Made by a program: the position numbers and the translations under genes
The notes under the pieces: model-generated
What the model was told of the DNA's origin: nothing
Database searches by the model: none
What the model saw: only the letters and a program-made list of their open reading frames with translations
Shown here: positions 9,469-18,330 of the stretch, in pieces
How the letters are laid out: each line of letters starts with the position of its first letter
Numbering within the stretch: position 1 is the first letter of the stretch
Assembly: GCF_902459725.1 (NCBI RefSeq)
Contig: NZ_CABPSH010000006.1
Span: forward strand, 170,478 to 234,477
Source: Pandoraea eparura
Lineage (GTDB): Bacteria > Pseudomonadota > Gammaproteobacteria > Burkholderiales > Burkholderiaceae
Direction of reading: 5' to 3'
DNA: 64,000 bases

Positions 9469-10647
9469 CTACGCTGCCACAGGCGTGTCGCCGTCCTCCG
9501 GCCGCTCGCCCGTCAGCAGATAACGCATGAGATCGGCCACGGGGCGAATGCGCTGGCCGAAGGGCAACGGGTCGCGGCCGCGGAAGAAGAGTCCGCGCGC
9601 CACATCGCCACGCACGGCCTGGGCGAGTTTCAGATCGATGCAGAACTGCCCGATGCGCGCCGCGCCATCGCGCAGCCCGCAGGCCTGCAAACAATCGAAT
9701 CCCTCCAGACACTGCCGCACCTTCGCCTTCGCCTGCAGGGCGGTCTCACGCGAGAGGTACTTCCTCAGCCAAGGCGTCAGCACCGCGCGCGCAGGTAATC
9801 CCGCCACGCTGGTGAACTCGGCAATGTCTTCCGGCCGTGCGCTTGCCAGCACCGCCTTGAACGCCGGGTGCGCGTCCGATTCCTCGGTCACGGCAAACGC
9901 CGTGCCCAACTGCACGCCCGCCGCGCCTTGGCCCAGCCAATGCCGGACCTGCTCGTGACGGTAAATGCCGCCGGCCACGATCAGCGGGACACGGGACCAT
10001 TCGATGCCGAGCGTCGCATAGATCTCGCGGCACTCCGCGAGCACGCGATCGAACGAGAAGCGCGCGTCGCCCAGTTCCTCGATGCGCGATGCGCCGAGAT
10101 GCCCGCCCGCATGGGCCGGATGTTCGATGACGATGGCGTCCGGCAGGCGGCCCTTCTTCATCCACTTGCGCAACACCAGGCTCACCCCGCGCGAGTCCGA
10201 CAGAATCGGAATGAGCGCGACGCCCGGATGCGACGCGGTGAGTTCCGGCAGATCGAGCGGCAACCCGGCGCCCATGACGATGGCATCGGCACCGCTCTCG
10301 CAAGCCTGCCGCACCAGCGACGTATGCGCGCTCACCGCCTTCATGACATTGACCGCCACCAGCCCGTTGCCGTCGGCAATTGCCTTGGCGGCGCGGATTT
10401 CGCGGTCGAGTGCGATCAGGTTGACCGTCTCGATGGCCGCCTTCTTGCCCTCTGAGGTGTGAAGCCCGTCGACTTTGGCAAGCAGGTCGGGGTGATGGTG
10501 GCGCAGGTCAATGCTCGCAATCGTCCCCATGCCATTGTGCCGCGCCACCGTCCCGGCCAGCCGGTGGGCGGAGATGCCGATGCCCATTCCGCCTTGCACC
10601 ACCGGCACCAGCCGGCGGCCGGCCAGCGTCAACCATTGCTCGTTCAT
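9469..10647 (-). CDS. nitronate monooxygenase family FMN protein
   Basis: 392 residues. The N-terminal PVVQGGMGIGISAHRLAGTV and the internal EHPAHAGGHLG and PLIVAGGIYR blocks match the 2-nitropropane dioxygenase/nitronate monooxygenase TIM-barrel family, which uses FMN to oxidise alkyl nitronates; some relatives are enoyl-ACP-reductase-like. Cytosolic, no signal. It lies downstream of hpnC on the same strand but 196 bases away with GC-rich hairpins between, so it is probably a separate unit. The C-terminal part (YLSRETALQAKAKVRQCLEGFDCLQACGL) contains clustered cysteines, which is somewhat unusual. Confidence 0.85.
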   Translation of the reverse strand: MNEQWLTLAGRRLVPVVQGGMGIGISAHRLAGTVARHNGMGTIASIDLRHHHPDLLAKVDGLHTSEGKKAAIETVNLIALDREIRAAKAIADGNGLVAVNVMKAVSAHTSLVRQACESGADAIVMGAGLPLDLPELTASHPGVALIPILSDSRGVSLVLRKWMKKGRLPDAIVIEHPAHAGGHLGASRIEELGDARFSFDRVLAECREIYATLGIEWSRVPLIVAGGIYRHEQVRHWLGQGAAGVQLGTAFAVTEESDAHPAFKAVLASARPEDIAEFTSVAGLPARAVLTPWLRKYLSRETALQAKAKVRQCLEGFDCLQACGLRDGAARIGQFCIDLKLAQAVRGDVARGLFFRGRDPLPFGQRIRPVADLMRYLLTGERPEDGDTPVAA

Positions 10648-10777
10648 GTCAGTTCCGTTCGTCTTGGTTGGCTCACGCGGGCGAGAACGCCGTGTGTCGG
10701 CGCGCGCACGCGAAAAGGGCAGTCTGGCATCTGCCCCGCGAACGGGTCTTGCGATGGGTCAAGCGCGGATGCGCTCG

Positions 10778-10809
10778 GGCGCCGCGGCGCCTGCGGCGTG
10801 ACGCCGCAG
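10778..10809. terminator. GC-rich hairpins between hpnC and the nitronate monooxygenase gene
   Basis: Two adjoining perfect palindromes: GGCGCCGCGGCGCC at 10778-10791 and CTGCGGCGT-G-ACGCCGCAG at 10791-10809. They lie 35-66 bases beyond the hpnC stop on the minus strand. There is no T-tract, so intrinsic termination is only possible, not certain. Confidence 0.4.
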
Positions 10810-10843
10810 CCGCCGCAGCACCCGAGCGGCCTGCGGGCCGACG

Positions 10844-11707
10844 TCAGCCCGCGCGGGCTTTGGGCGGCACGCCGCCAAGCTTCATGCCGAGGCCGCGCAG
10901 GAACACGCGCAGTCCGTCGGCCTTCCCAAGTTGCGGACGGTGACGGAAGACGTCGTAGTTCACGGCTTCGATCCGCTCGAGGATGCGCAGCCCGCCATGC
11001 ACCACGCAACACAGTTCCAGGCCGAAGCGGCCCGGCACACGGTTGGCGAGCGGCGCGCCGCGCAGCATCATCCGCCGGGCGAAGTCGACTTCGTAGCGCA
11101 TGAGCGCGCGCCAGCGCTCGTCGAACGTCTGCGCGCCGATGTCGGCATCGGTCACCCCGAAACGGGCCATGTCGTCCTGCGGCAGATACACACGCGCCTT
11201 GCGCCAGTCGACTTCCACGTCCTGCCAGAAGTTGATGAGTTGCAGGGCCGAGCAGATGTCGTCCGAGCAGGCGATGTTCTCGGGCGTGTCGAGCTTGAAA
11301 AGGCCGAGCATGATGCGCCCGACCGGGTCGGCCGAGCGGCGCGTGTAGTCGCGCAGATCGGCGAACGTCGCGTAACGCTTGACCTCGATGTCCTGATCGA
11401 ACGCGCTCAGCAGGTCGGAGAACGGCTGGACAGCAAGCCGATGCTCGGCAATGACACGTGCAAGGGCCGCGAACAGCGGTCTGTCGGGCGACGTGGGCTG
11501 CCCGGCGGCGATGTTGTCGAGTTCCGCCTGGTAAGCCGCGAGGCTGGCGTGGCGCTCGGTGTTGGAGGCATCGCCTTCGTCGGCGATGTCGTCGGCCGTG
11601 CGCGCGAAGTTGTAGATCACACCCACCGGCGCGCGCATCTCGCGCGGCAGCAGGATACTGGCGACCGGAAAGTTCTCGTAATGCTCGATCTTGGCGTCGG
11701 AAGTCAT
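10844..11707 (-). CDS. hpnC: HpnC, squalene-synthase-like (hydroxysqualene synthase)
   Basis: 287 residues from the ATG at 11707; the frame extends to a TTG upstream, which is less likely. The N-terminal IEHYENFPVASILLP is typical of HpnC. Two Asp-rich prenyl-diphosphate sites are present: ARTADDIADEGD and LINFWQDVEVDWRKARVYLP. In characterised HpnCDE systems HpnC converts presqualene diphosphate to hydroxysqualene. It is divergent from hpnD, with a 176-base gap that must hold both promoters. Having hpnC opposite to hpnDE-shc rather than in one operon is a layout variation. Confidence 0.93.
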   Translation of the reverse strand: MTSDAKIEHYENFPVASILLPREMRAPVGVIYNFARTADDIADEGDASNTERHASLAAYQAELDNIAAGQPTSPDRPLFAALARVIAEHRLAVQPFSDLLSAFDQDIEVKRYATFADLRDYTRRSADPVGRIMLGLFKLDTPENIACSDDICSALQLINFWQDVEVDWRKARVYLPQDDMARFGVTDADIGAQTFDERWRALMRYEVDFARRMMLRGAPLANRVPGRFGLELCCVVHGGLRILERIEAVNYDVFRHRPQLGKADGLRVFLRGLGMKLGGVPPKARAG

Positions 11708-11806
11708 CGGGCGGGTGGGCAAATGGGGCAACGCGGCTGCGCTGAGAGCCCCGAGATTCTATGCTATCGTTCCAAATCCTGGCGGGAAAGTCGCGCCAAT
11801 CCCCGG

Positions 11807-11812
11807 TATACT
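11807..11812 (+). promoter_or_regulatory. possible -10 element for the hpnD operon
   Basis: TATACT lies 72 bases before the hpnD GTG within the hpnC-hpnD divergent gap. No good -35 sits 17 bases upstream, so this is a weak call. Confidence 0.3.
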
Positions 11813-11883
11813 TCCCTCCTTGCAAGAATCCCCTGAGTTTTTTCCGTGGTGTCACCCCGTTCCCCTGCACGACGAGGAGCCTC

Positions 11884-12732
11884 GTGAGCGTCGCCGAACC
11901 GATCGAAATGTCGCCTGAGCCAAGCAGCGCACGCGTGGCGTCGGGTAGCAGCTTTTATGCTGCCATGCGCATTCTGCCGCCCGCGCAGCGCGAAGGTATG
12001 TTCGAGATCTACGCCTTTTGCCGCGCCGTGGACGACATTGCCGATGACGGCGACGACACCTCGGCGAGCCGCATGGCGCGTCTGGCCGCCTGGCGGCGCG
12101 ATCTGGCCGATCTGTACGACGGACGCCCGGCGCCGTCGCTCGCGAACCTTGCCCGCGTGGTCAAACAGTTCGGCCTGAAGCACGACGACTTTCTCGCCGT
12201 GATCGACGGCATGGAAATGGATGCCTGCGGCCCCATCGTCGCGCCCGATCTGCCCACGCTCGATTTGTATTGCGATCGAGTAGCGAGCGCGGTGGGCCGT
12301 CTGTCGGTCAAGGTGTTCGGCATGCCCGACGCGGACGGCATCGCGCTGTCCCATCATCTCGGCCGCGCACTGCAACTCACGAACATCCTGCGCGACATCG
12401 ACGAGGACGCCGGCATCGGCCGCGTCTATCTGCCGCGTGAAACGCTGGCCGAGGCCGGCATCGTGGACGCCACGCCGCAAAGCGTCGTGGCCGCCCAGCT
12501 CGATCGGGCCTGCGCCCCGCTCGTGGCGCAAGCCCGTGAACACTACGCGAAGGCGCGCGCGATCATGGCGTCGTATCCGCGTCGCGTGGTTATTGCGCCC
12601 GCCGTGATGGCCAAGGCCTACGGTGCGATTCTCGACAAGCTCATTGCGCGCGGCTTTGCCGTGCCCCGCGAGCGCGTGCGCGTACCGCGCTGGCGTCTGA
12701 TTCTGATGTTGCTGCGGCAGATGGTCTTCTGA
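11884..12732 (+). CDS. hpnD: HpnD, presqualene diphosphate synthase
   Basis: 282 residues from a GTG at 11884, chosen because GAGGAG sits four bases upstream; an ATG at 11908 is the alternative. SSFYAAMRILPPAQREGMFE and the first Asp-rich site DDIADD (residues 50-55), with the second site NILRDIDEDAGIGRVYLPRE, are diagnostic. HpnD condenses two farnesyl diphosphates to presqualene diphosphate. It starts the plus-strand hopanoid operon; its stop overlaps the hpnE start by one base (TGATG), implying translational coupling. Confidence 0.93.
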   Translation: MSVAEPIEMSPEPSSARVASGSSFYAAMRILPPAQREGMFEIYAFCRAVDDIADDGDDTSASRMARLAAWRRDLADLYDGRPAPSLANLARVVKQFGLKHDDFLAVIDGMEMDACGPIVAPDLPTLDLYCDRVASAVGRLSVKVFGMPDADGIALSHHLGRALQLTNILRDIDEDAGIGRVYLPRETLAEAGIVDATPQSVVAAQLDRACAPLVAQAREHYAKARAIMASYPRRVVIAPAVMAKAYGAILDKLIARGFAVPRERVRVPRWRLILMLLRQMVF

Positions 12733-13985
12733 TGGCAGGGACGGTTCATGTCATTGGCGCCGGCCTGGCAGGCCTGGCCGCGTCGGTCAGGCTTGCGACG
12801 CGTGGCGTGCCGGTCGTGCTGCATGAGGCGGCACCGCAGGCAGGTGGGCGTTGCCGCTCCTACTTCGACCCGCAGTTGAATGCCGTGATCGACAACGGCA
12901 ATCATCTGGTGCTCTCGGGCAACACGACGATGCGCGAATTTACGCGCACCATCGGCGCCGAGCACACGCTCACCGGCCCCGATCGCGCGCAATTCGCGTT
13001 CGTCGATCTCGAGAGCGACGAGCGCTGGACGGTGCGTCTGTCGGAAGGGCGGTTGCCGTGGTGGATCTTCGACAGCAACGCGCGCGTGCCGGGCACGAAG
13101 TGGTCGGACTACCTGTCGCTCGCGCCGCTGCTGCGAGCGGGTCCCGACGCGACCATGACCGACGCGATGCGTTGCCCGCCCGCGCTGTACCAGAAGTTGA
13201 TTCACCCGCTGTTCCTCGCCGTGCTCAACGCCGACCCGGCCGAAGGCTCGGCGCAAATGGCGGCCGCCGTCATTCGCGAGACGCTCGCGGCGGGCGGCAA
13301 GGCCTGTCATCCGCTGATTGCGAGCGAGGGCCTGGACGTGTCGTTCGTCACGCCCGCGCTGGCATTCCTGGAAGCGAAGGGCGCGCGCGTGATGATGCAG
13401 CACCGCGTGCGGACGTTGGGCTTTGCGCCGGACGGCAGCCGCGTCGAATCGATCGATTTCGGTGACGGACCGCAAGCGTTGGCGGCGGACGATGCCGTCG
13501 TGCTGGCGGTGCCACCGAATGTGGCGGCGGCGCTGGTGCCGGACCTGACGACGCCCGACGAATACCGGGCCATCGTCAACGCCCATTTTCAGGTGCCGCC
13601 GCCGCCGGGCTGCCCGCCGATGATCGGCGTGGTGAACGGCGTGAGCGACTGGATCTTCGCCTTCGACGGCCGGTTGTCGGTGACGATCAGCGGCGCGGAC
13701 CACCTGCTCGACGAATCGCGGGAATCGCTCGCGCTGCGCATCTGGGAAGAGGTCGCGCGCGCCTGTCAGGTGCCCGCTGCGCCGATGCCGGTGTGGCAAT
13801 TGGTGCGGGAGAAGCGCGCCACGTTTGCGGCAACGCCGGCGCAGGACAAGCGTCGCCCCGGCACGCGCACGCGCTGGCGCAATCTCGTGCTCGCCGGAGA
13901 CTGGACGGCCACCGGCCTGCCCGCAACCATTGAAGGCGCGCTGCGCAGCGGCAACCGGGCGGCCGACGTGCTGCACCCCGCCTAA
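12732..13985 (+). CDS. hpnE: HpnE, hydroxysqualene dehydroxylase (FAD amine-oxidase fold)
   Basis: 417 residues. An N-terminal FAD-binding motif VIGAGLAGLAASVRLATRG and a C-terminal AGDWTATGLPATIEGALRSG, which closes the FAD site, are typical of HpnE in the amine-oxidase/phytoene-desaturase superfamily. It reduces hydroxysqualene to squalene, finishing the HpnCDE route. The coding start overlaps the hpnD stop. There is no signal peptide; association with the inner membrane through its lipid substrate is expected. Confidence 0.93.
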   Translation: MAGTVHVIGAGLAGLAASVRLATRGVPVVLHEAAPQAGGRCRSYFDPQLNAVIDNGNHLVLSGNTTMREFTRTIGAEHTLTGPDRAQFAFVDLESDERWTVRLSEGRLPWWIFDSNARVPGTKWSDYLSLAPLLRAGPDATMTDAMRCPPALYQKLIHPLFLAVLNADPAEGSAQMAAAVIRETLAAGGKACHPLIASEGLDVSFVTPALAFLEAKGARVMMQHRVRTLGFAPDGSRVESIDFGDGPQALAADDAVVLAVPPNVAAALVPDLTTPDEYRAIVNAHFQVPPPPGCPPMIGVVNGVSDWIFAFDGRLSVTISGADHLLDESRESLALRIWEEVARACQVPAAPMPVWQLVREKRATFAATPAQDKRRPGTRTRWRNLVLAGDWTATGLPATIEGALRSGNRAADVLHPA

Positions 13986-14106
13986 GGCCTGTCGAATCGT
14001 CTCGCGCGTGAGCCGGGCGACAGAACCCGGCACCTATCGTCAATGACACTGTTTAACCGGTGCGTACGGCGCGCCGATCACACGCCTTTGAATAGGCAAG
14101 AATGCC

Positions 14107-16179
14107 ATGGACACGACACGCGATGCTTCTGAAAAGGAAGCGCGACGCACGGCCACTGCCACGGCCGTGGATATCAAACTGCATACCGAGCTTGCCCAGA
14201 AGGTGAGCACGGCAATGGCGACGCAGACGCTCGAGACGGGGATCGACCGCTCGATCACGGCGTTGCTCGACCTGCAACAGGACGACGGTCACTGGCTCTT
14301 CGAACTGGAAGCCGATGCGACGATTCCGGCCGAATACGTGCTGCTGCGTCACCACCTGGCCGAGCCGGTCGACGCCGAACTCGAAGCGAAGATTGCCGTC
14401 TACCTGCGCCGCATCCAGGGCGAGCACGGCGGCTGGCCGCTGTTCCACGAGGGCAAGTTCGACATGAGCGCGAGCGTGAAGGCGTACTTCGCGCTCAAGA
14501 TGATCGGCGATCCCGTCGACGCCCCCCATATGGTGCGTGCCCGCGAGGCCATCGTCTCGCGCGGTGGCGCGCAGCATTCGAACGTCTTCACGCGGATATT
14601 GCTGGCGCTCTATGGCGTGCTGGAATGGAAGGCCGTGCCGATGATGCCCGTCGAGATCATGCTGCTGCCGCAGTGGTTTCCCTTCCATCTGTCGAAGGTG
14701 TCGTATTGGGCGCGCACCGTGATCGTGCCGCTGCTCGTGCTGCAGGCCAAGCGTCCGCGCGCGCGCAACCCCAAAGGGGTCGGCATCGACGAGCTGTTCA
14801 TCGGCAGTCCCAAGGACGTCGGCCCGCCCAAGCGGGCACCGCACCAGAGTCGCTTCTGGTTCACCTGCTTCTCGGGCGTCGATCATGTGCTGCGGGCACT
14901 GGATCCGTACTTTCCGAAAAAGCTGAGAGAGAAGTCGATCCAGTGTGCCGTCGCGTTCGTCGAGGAACGCCTGAACGGGGAAGACGGTCTCGGCGCGATT
15001 TATCCGGCCATGGCCAACGCGGTCATGATGTACGACGCGCTCGGCTATCCCGAAGATCATCCGAGCCGCGCGATTGCGCGCCGGTCGGTCGAGAAGTTGG
15101 TGACGCCTGCCGATCACGAGACGTATGTGCAGCCGTGTCTGTCGCCGGTGTGGGACACCGCGCTGACCGCGCACGCGCTGCTGGAAACCGGTGACCAACG
15201 CGCCATCGAGATGGCGGGCAAGGGGCTCAAGTGGCTCATTCCGCTGCAGATTCTGGACGTGCGCGGCGACTGGATCTCGCGCCGCCCGAACGTGCGCCCG
15301 GGCGGCTGGGCCTTTCAGTTCGCAAACCCGCACTACCCGGATGTGGACGACACGGCCGTGGTCGCCATGGCGATGGATCGCTACGAGAAGCTGGCCGGCA
15401 CCTTCGAGAACGACACGGTCGACGCGAGCGCGCGGCCGATGCGTCACGCGATCGATCGTGGCACGGAGTGGGTCATCGGCATGCAGAGCAGCAACGGCGG
15501 CTGGGGCGCGTTCGAGCCCGAGAACACGCATTTGTACTTGAACAGCATTCCGTTCTCGGACCACGGGGCCTTGCTCGATCCGCCGACGGTGGACGTCTCC
15601 GCGCGATGCCTGTCGATGCTCGCGCAATTACCGCCGTCGCCGGAGCGCAAGGCGTCGGCCGATCTGGCGTTGACGTACATCCTCGACGATCAGGAAGCCG
15701 ACGGCAGTTGGTATGGCCGCTGGGGCATGAATTTCGTGTACGGCACGTGGTCGGCGATGTGCGGCTTGCAGGCGGCGGGGTTGTCGCCGGCGCATCCGGC
15801 CATGGCGCGCGCGGCGCAGTGGCTCCTCTCGATCCAGAACGCCGACGGCGGCTGGGGCGAGGATGGCGAGAGCTACAAGCTCGACTATCGGGGCTACGAG
15901 CCGGCACCGAGCACGTCGTCGCAAACGGCATGGGCGCTGCTTGGCCTGATGGCGGCGGGCAAGGCCGACGACCCGGCGGTCAAGCGCGGCATCGACTATC
16001 TGCTGAGCACGCAGAATGACGAAGGGCTGTGGGACGAAGCCCTTTACACCGCGACGGGCTTCCCGCGCGTGTTCTATCTGCGCTATCACGGCTATCGCAA
16101 GTTCTTCCCCCTGTGGGCACTCGCGCGCTACCGCAACCTGACGGTGCGCAACGACTGCCCGGTACCGTGCGGCATGTGA
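14107..16179 (+). CDS. shc: squalene-hopene cyclase
   Basis: 690 residues. The catalytic DxDD motif is Asp412-Val-Asp414-Asp415 in the PDVDDTAVVAMAM segment. Many QW-type repeats are visible, such as LLDLQQDDGHWLFELEAD near the N-terminus and LLSIQNADGGWGEDGESY near the C-terminus. The enzyme cyclises squalene to hopene/hopanol at the inner membrane. The 121-base gap after hpnE contains no gene. The N-terminal 45 residues are polar and less conserved. The stop codon overlaps a possible GTG start of hpnG. Confidence 0.96.
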   Translation: MDTTRDASEKEARRTATATAVDIKLHTELAQKVSTAMATQTLETGIDRSITALLDLQQDDGHWLFELEADATIPAEYVLLRHHLAEPVDAELEAKIAVYLRRIQGEHGGWPLFHEGKFDMSASVKAYFALKMIGDPVDAPHMVRAREAIVSRGGAQHSNVFTRILLALYGVLEWKAVPMMPVEIMLLPQWFPFHLSKVSYWARTVIVPLLVLQAKRPRARNPKGVGIDELFIGSPKDVGPPKRAPHQSRFWFTCFSGVDHVLRALDPYFPKKLREKSIQCAVAFVEERLNGEDGLGAIYPAMANAVMMYDALGYPEDHPSRAIARRSVEKLVTPADHETYVQPCLSPVWDTALTAHALLETGDQRAIEMAGKGLKWLIPLQILDVRGDWISRRPNVRPGGWAFQFANPHYPDVDDTAVVAMAMDRYEKLAGTFENDTVDASARPMRHAIDRGTEWVIGMQSSNGGWGAFEPENTHLYLNSIPFSDHGALLDPPTVDVSARCLSMLAQLPPSPERKASADLALTYILDDQEADGSWYGRWGMNFVYGTWSAMCGLQAAGLSPAHPAMARAAQWLLSIQNADGGWGEDGESYKLDYRGYEPAPSTSSQTAWALLGLMAAGKADDPAVKRGIDYLLSTQNDEGLWDEALYTATGFPRVFYLRYHGYRKFFPLWALARYRNLTVRNDCPVPCGM

Positions 16180-16190
16180 TCTCGACCCTC

Positions 16191-16886
16191 ATGACTCCGC
16201 CCATCATCGTGGTGACCGGCATGCCCTTCGAAGCCCACATTGCACGCGGCGACGGGGTGGTCGTGGTCTGCGCGCAGAACAATACGCTCGCGTCAGACCT
16301 GGAGGCCGCGATGGCGCGCAACGGTGCTCGTGGGCTGGTGAGTTTCGGCACGGCGGGCGGATTGAGGCCCGGTGTGACGCCGGGGCAATGGGTGATTGCG
16401 CAGACGGTGCTCGATATGCCGCGGCAGGCGCACGCGTATGCGTCGTGTGTGGGCTGGGCCGATGTGCTGTGTCGCGTCATGCCCGACGCCTTGCGCGTCG
16501 ATCTGGCCGGTGTCACGGCCCCCGTCGTCACGGCCGAGGACAAGGCCGCGCTGTGGCGCGAGCGCGGGGCGGCGGTAGCCGACATGGAGTCGCACATCGT
16601 GGCACGCGTGGCGCAGGCGCACGGACTGCCGTTCGTGGCCGCCCGCGTGGTGATTGACCCGGCGGAGCGCTCGCTCCCCCCGGCGGCGCTGGCCGGGCTT
16701 CGCAGCGACGGCTCCACCGATATCCTCGGCGTGCTGCGCTCGCTCGCCGCCAATCCCCTTCAATTGCCTGCGCTGTTGCGCGTAGGAAAAGACGCCAGCC
16801 GCGCCAGACAGGCGATGCGCCATGGCCGCGAGATCGTCGCGCGCGAACTGGGCGCCGGATTCGGCGCGGTGTCCGCGGGCATCTGA
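16191..16886 (+). CDS. hpnG: HpnG, hopanoid-associated nucleoside phosphorylase/nucleosidase
   Basis: 231 residues from the ATG at 16191; a GTG at 16176 that overlaps the shc stop is an alternative. The fold is that of purine nucleoside phosphorylases: GLVSFGTAGGL near residue 45 and AAVADMESHIVARVAQAHG with the conserved Met-Glu-Ser. In hopanoid producers HpnG removes adenine from adenosylhopane, giving ribosyl(phospho)hopane on the way to bacteriohopanetetrol. It is the last gene of the plus-strand hpnD-E-shc-G unit and is followed by a transposase remnant. Confidence 0.9.
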   Translation: MTPPIIVVTGMPFEAHIARGDGVVVVCAQNNTLASDLEAAMARNGARGLVSFGTAGGLRPGVTPGQWVIAQTVLDMPRQAHAYASCVGWADVLCRVMPDALRVDLAGVTAPVVTAEDKAALWRERGAAVADMESHIVARVAQAHGLPFVAARVVIDPAERSLPPAALAGLRSDGSTDILGVLRSLAANPLQLPALLRVGKDASRARQAMRHGREIVARELGAGFGAVSAGI

Positions 16887-16997
16887 TCGCGGCGTCGTTC
16901 CGCGCCATCCTCACCGAGACGACAATCCACAAAAATGCCAGCGCGTTGAGCGGCACCCCAAACGTTGGATACGAATCCGACCATTGGGTTGTTTTTC

Positions 16998-17092
16998 ATG
17001 GCGAAGTACGACGAGGTGTTCAAGCTTCAGTGGGGGAGCCGTACCGACGCGGCGAGGCAGGACTCAAGACGCTATCGAAGCGACATGGCATT
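16998..17092 (+). pseudogene. remnant of an IS3-type transposase (OrfA N-terminus), frameshifted
   Basis: An ATG at 16998 opens MAKYDEVFKLQ, which resembles the start of IS3-family OrfA helix-turn-helix proteins. After Gln11 (17030) the similarity continues in another frame as GEPYRRGEAGLKTLSKRHGI, matching the usual GxxGxxxLxxRHGI pattern, and then stops. Nothing of the rest of the element is visible and no terminal repeats are obvious. It lies in the 241-base gap between the convergent hpnG and hpnB, suggesting an old insertion that was mostly deleted. Confidence 0.6.
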
Positions 17093-17127
17093 TTAGTTTT
17101 CGGGCAGACGCCGGTGGATGTACCGGC

Positions 17128-18330
17128 TCAAGCGTCCGACGATTGCTGCCCGCGCGCCTGGGCGCGTCCCTTCCACATGCCGCCACGTCCACGCCAGTGC
17201 TGCAGCGCCGAGTCGAACGTGAAGGCGGTGTAGAGCGCGGCGACGAGCGGCAGCAACGGTCCGAAGCCCGATGGCTGCCGATAGAAGCGCAACATCGGCA
17301 GGTAGGCCAGCGTCATCGCCATCCATGCGAAGAGGCCGAGCCATTGCGCAATGCCCGTTGCAAAAAGGGTCATGACCGGCGGCACGATGAACGTGAGCAG
17401 CAGCGAGACGAGGGTGCCCGCGAGCAGCACCGGCGAGTACTGCAACTGCGCATAGGCCGTGCGCGACACCATCTTGCGAATCTCGCCGAGGTTGTCGTAC
17501 GGACGCACGCTCATGGCGCGTTCGGTCAGCCCCAGCCAGATCGCGCCTTGCTGCTTGAGCAGGCGTCCCATGGCGCAGTCGTCGATGATCTCGTCGCGAA
17601 TGGCTTCGATGCCACCACCCGCTTCGAGCGACGCGCGATGGATCAGCATGCACCCCCCCGCGGCTGCCGCCATGCGCTTCTTCGGATCGTTGACCCACGC
17701 GAACGGATAGAGCATCTGGAAGAACAGCACGAACGCGGGAATCAGCGTGCGCTCGAACCACGCGGTGCAGCGCAGCTTCGCCATGAGCGAGACGAGCACG
17801 CGGCCATCGCCCACCGCGCGTGTGACCAGGCGGCGTACGTTCTCGGGTGAGTGCGCGATGTCGGCGTCGGTATGCAGCAGGTAATCGGGCGCTTTGCCAT
17901 CGTCGTTCGTGGCGGGATCGCTCGCGAACGCGACCCCCTGGCGCACCGCCCACAGCTTGCCGGTCCAGCCGCCGGGCAGGGGCTGGCCGCTGAGCACGTC
18001 CACGCGGCGCGTGAAGCCGTCGGCGGTGGCCTGCGCGGCCGCTTCGCGCGCGAGATCGGCCGTGCCGTCGCTGCTCTGGTCGTCGACGACCACAATGCGC
18101 AACTGACCGGCATAGTCCTGGCGACACAGCGATGCCACGACCTGTCCGATCGATTCCGCCTCGTTGCGCGCGGGAATGACGACGGCCACCGCAGGCCAGA
18201 CGTCGGGCACGGGCAGACGGTCTTCCTCGTGGTCGTCGCGCTCACGCGCGCGCCAGAAGCCGCCTTGCGAACTCAGCAGATAGATCCAGATACCCAGCGA
18301 CAGCGCCGCGATCCAGGCCAGTGCAGTCAT
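17128..18330 (-). CDS. hpnB: HpnB, hopanoid-associated glycosyltransferase
   Basis: 400 residues. An N-terminal membrane segment (residues 3-20) precedes a GT2 domain with VAVVIPARNEAESIG near residue 50, VVVDDQSSDGT, HTDADI (the DxD metal site) and DEIIDDCAMGRLLKQQG. Three or four C-terminal membrane helices follow. HpnB is found in many hopanoid loci, though its acceptor is not established to my knowledge. It overlaps hpnA by four bases (ATGA type) and is the last gene of the ispH-hpnH-hpnA-hpnB unit. Confidence 0.9.
   Translation of the reverse strand: MTALAWIAALSLGIWIYLLSSQGGFWRARERDDHEEDRLPVPDVWPAVAVVIPARNEAESIGQVVASLCRQDYAGQLRIVVVDDQSSDGTADLAREAAAQATADGFTRRVDVLSGQPLPGGWTGKLWAVRQGVAFASDPATNDDGKAPDYLLHTDADIAHSPENVRRLVTRAVGDGRVLVSLMAKLRCTAWFERTLIPAFVLFFQMLYPFAWVNDPKKRMAAAAGGCMLIHRASLEAGGGIEAIRDEIIDDCAMGRLLKQQGAIWLGLTERAMSVRPYDNLGEIRKMVSRTAYAQLQYSPVLLAGTLVSLLLTFIVPPVMTLFATGIAQWLGLFAWMAMTLAYLPMLRFYRQPSGFGPLLPLVAALYTAFTFDSALQHWRGRGGMWKGRAQARGQQSSDA

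Noticed and set aside
14053..15627. 524-codon minus-strand frame opposite the squalene-hopene cyclase
   Set aside because: The cyclase carries DxDD and QW motifs; the opposite frame is a shadow.
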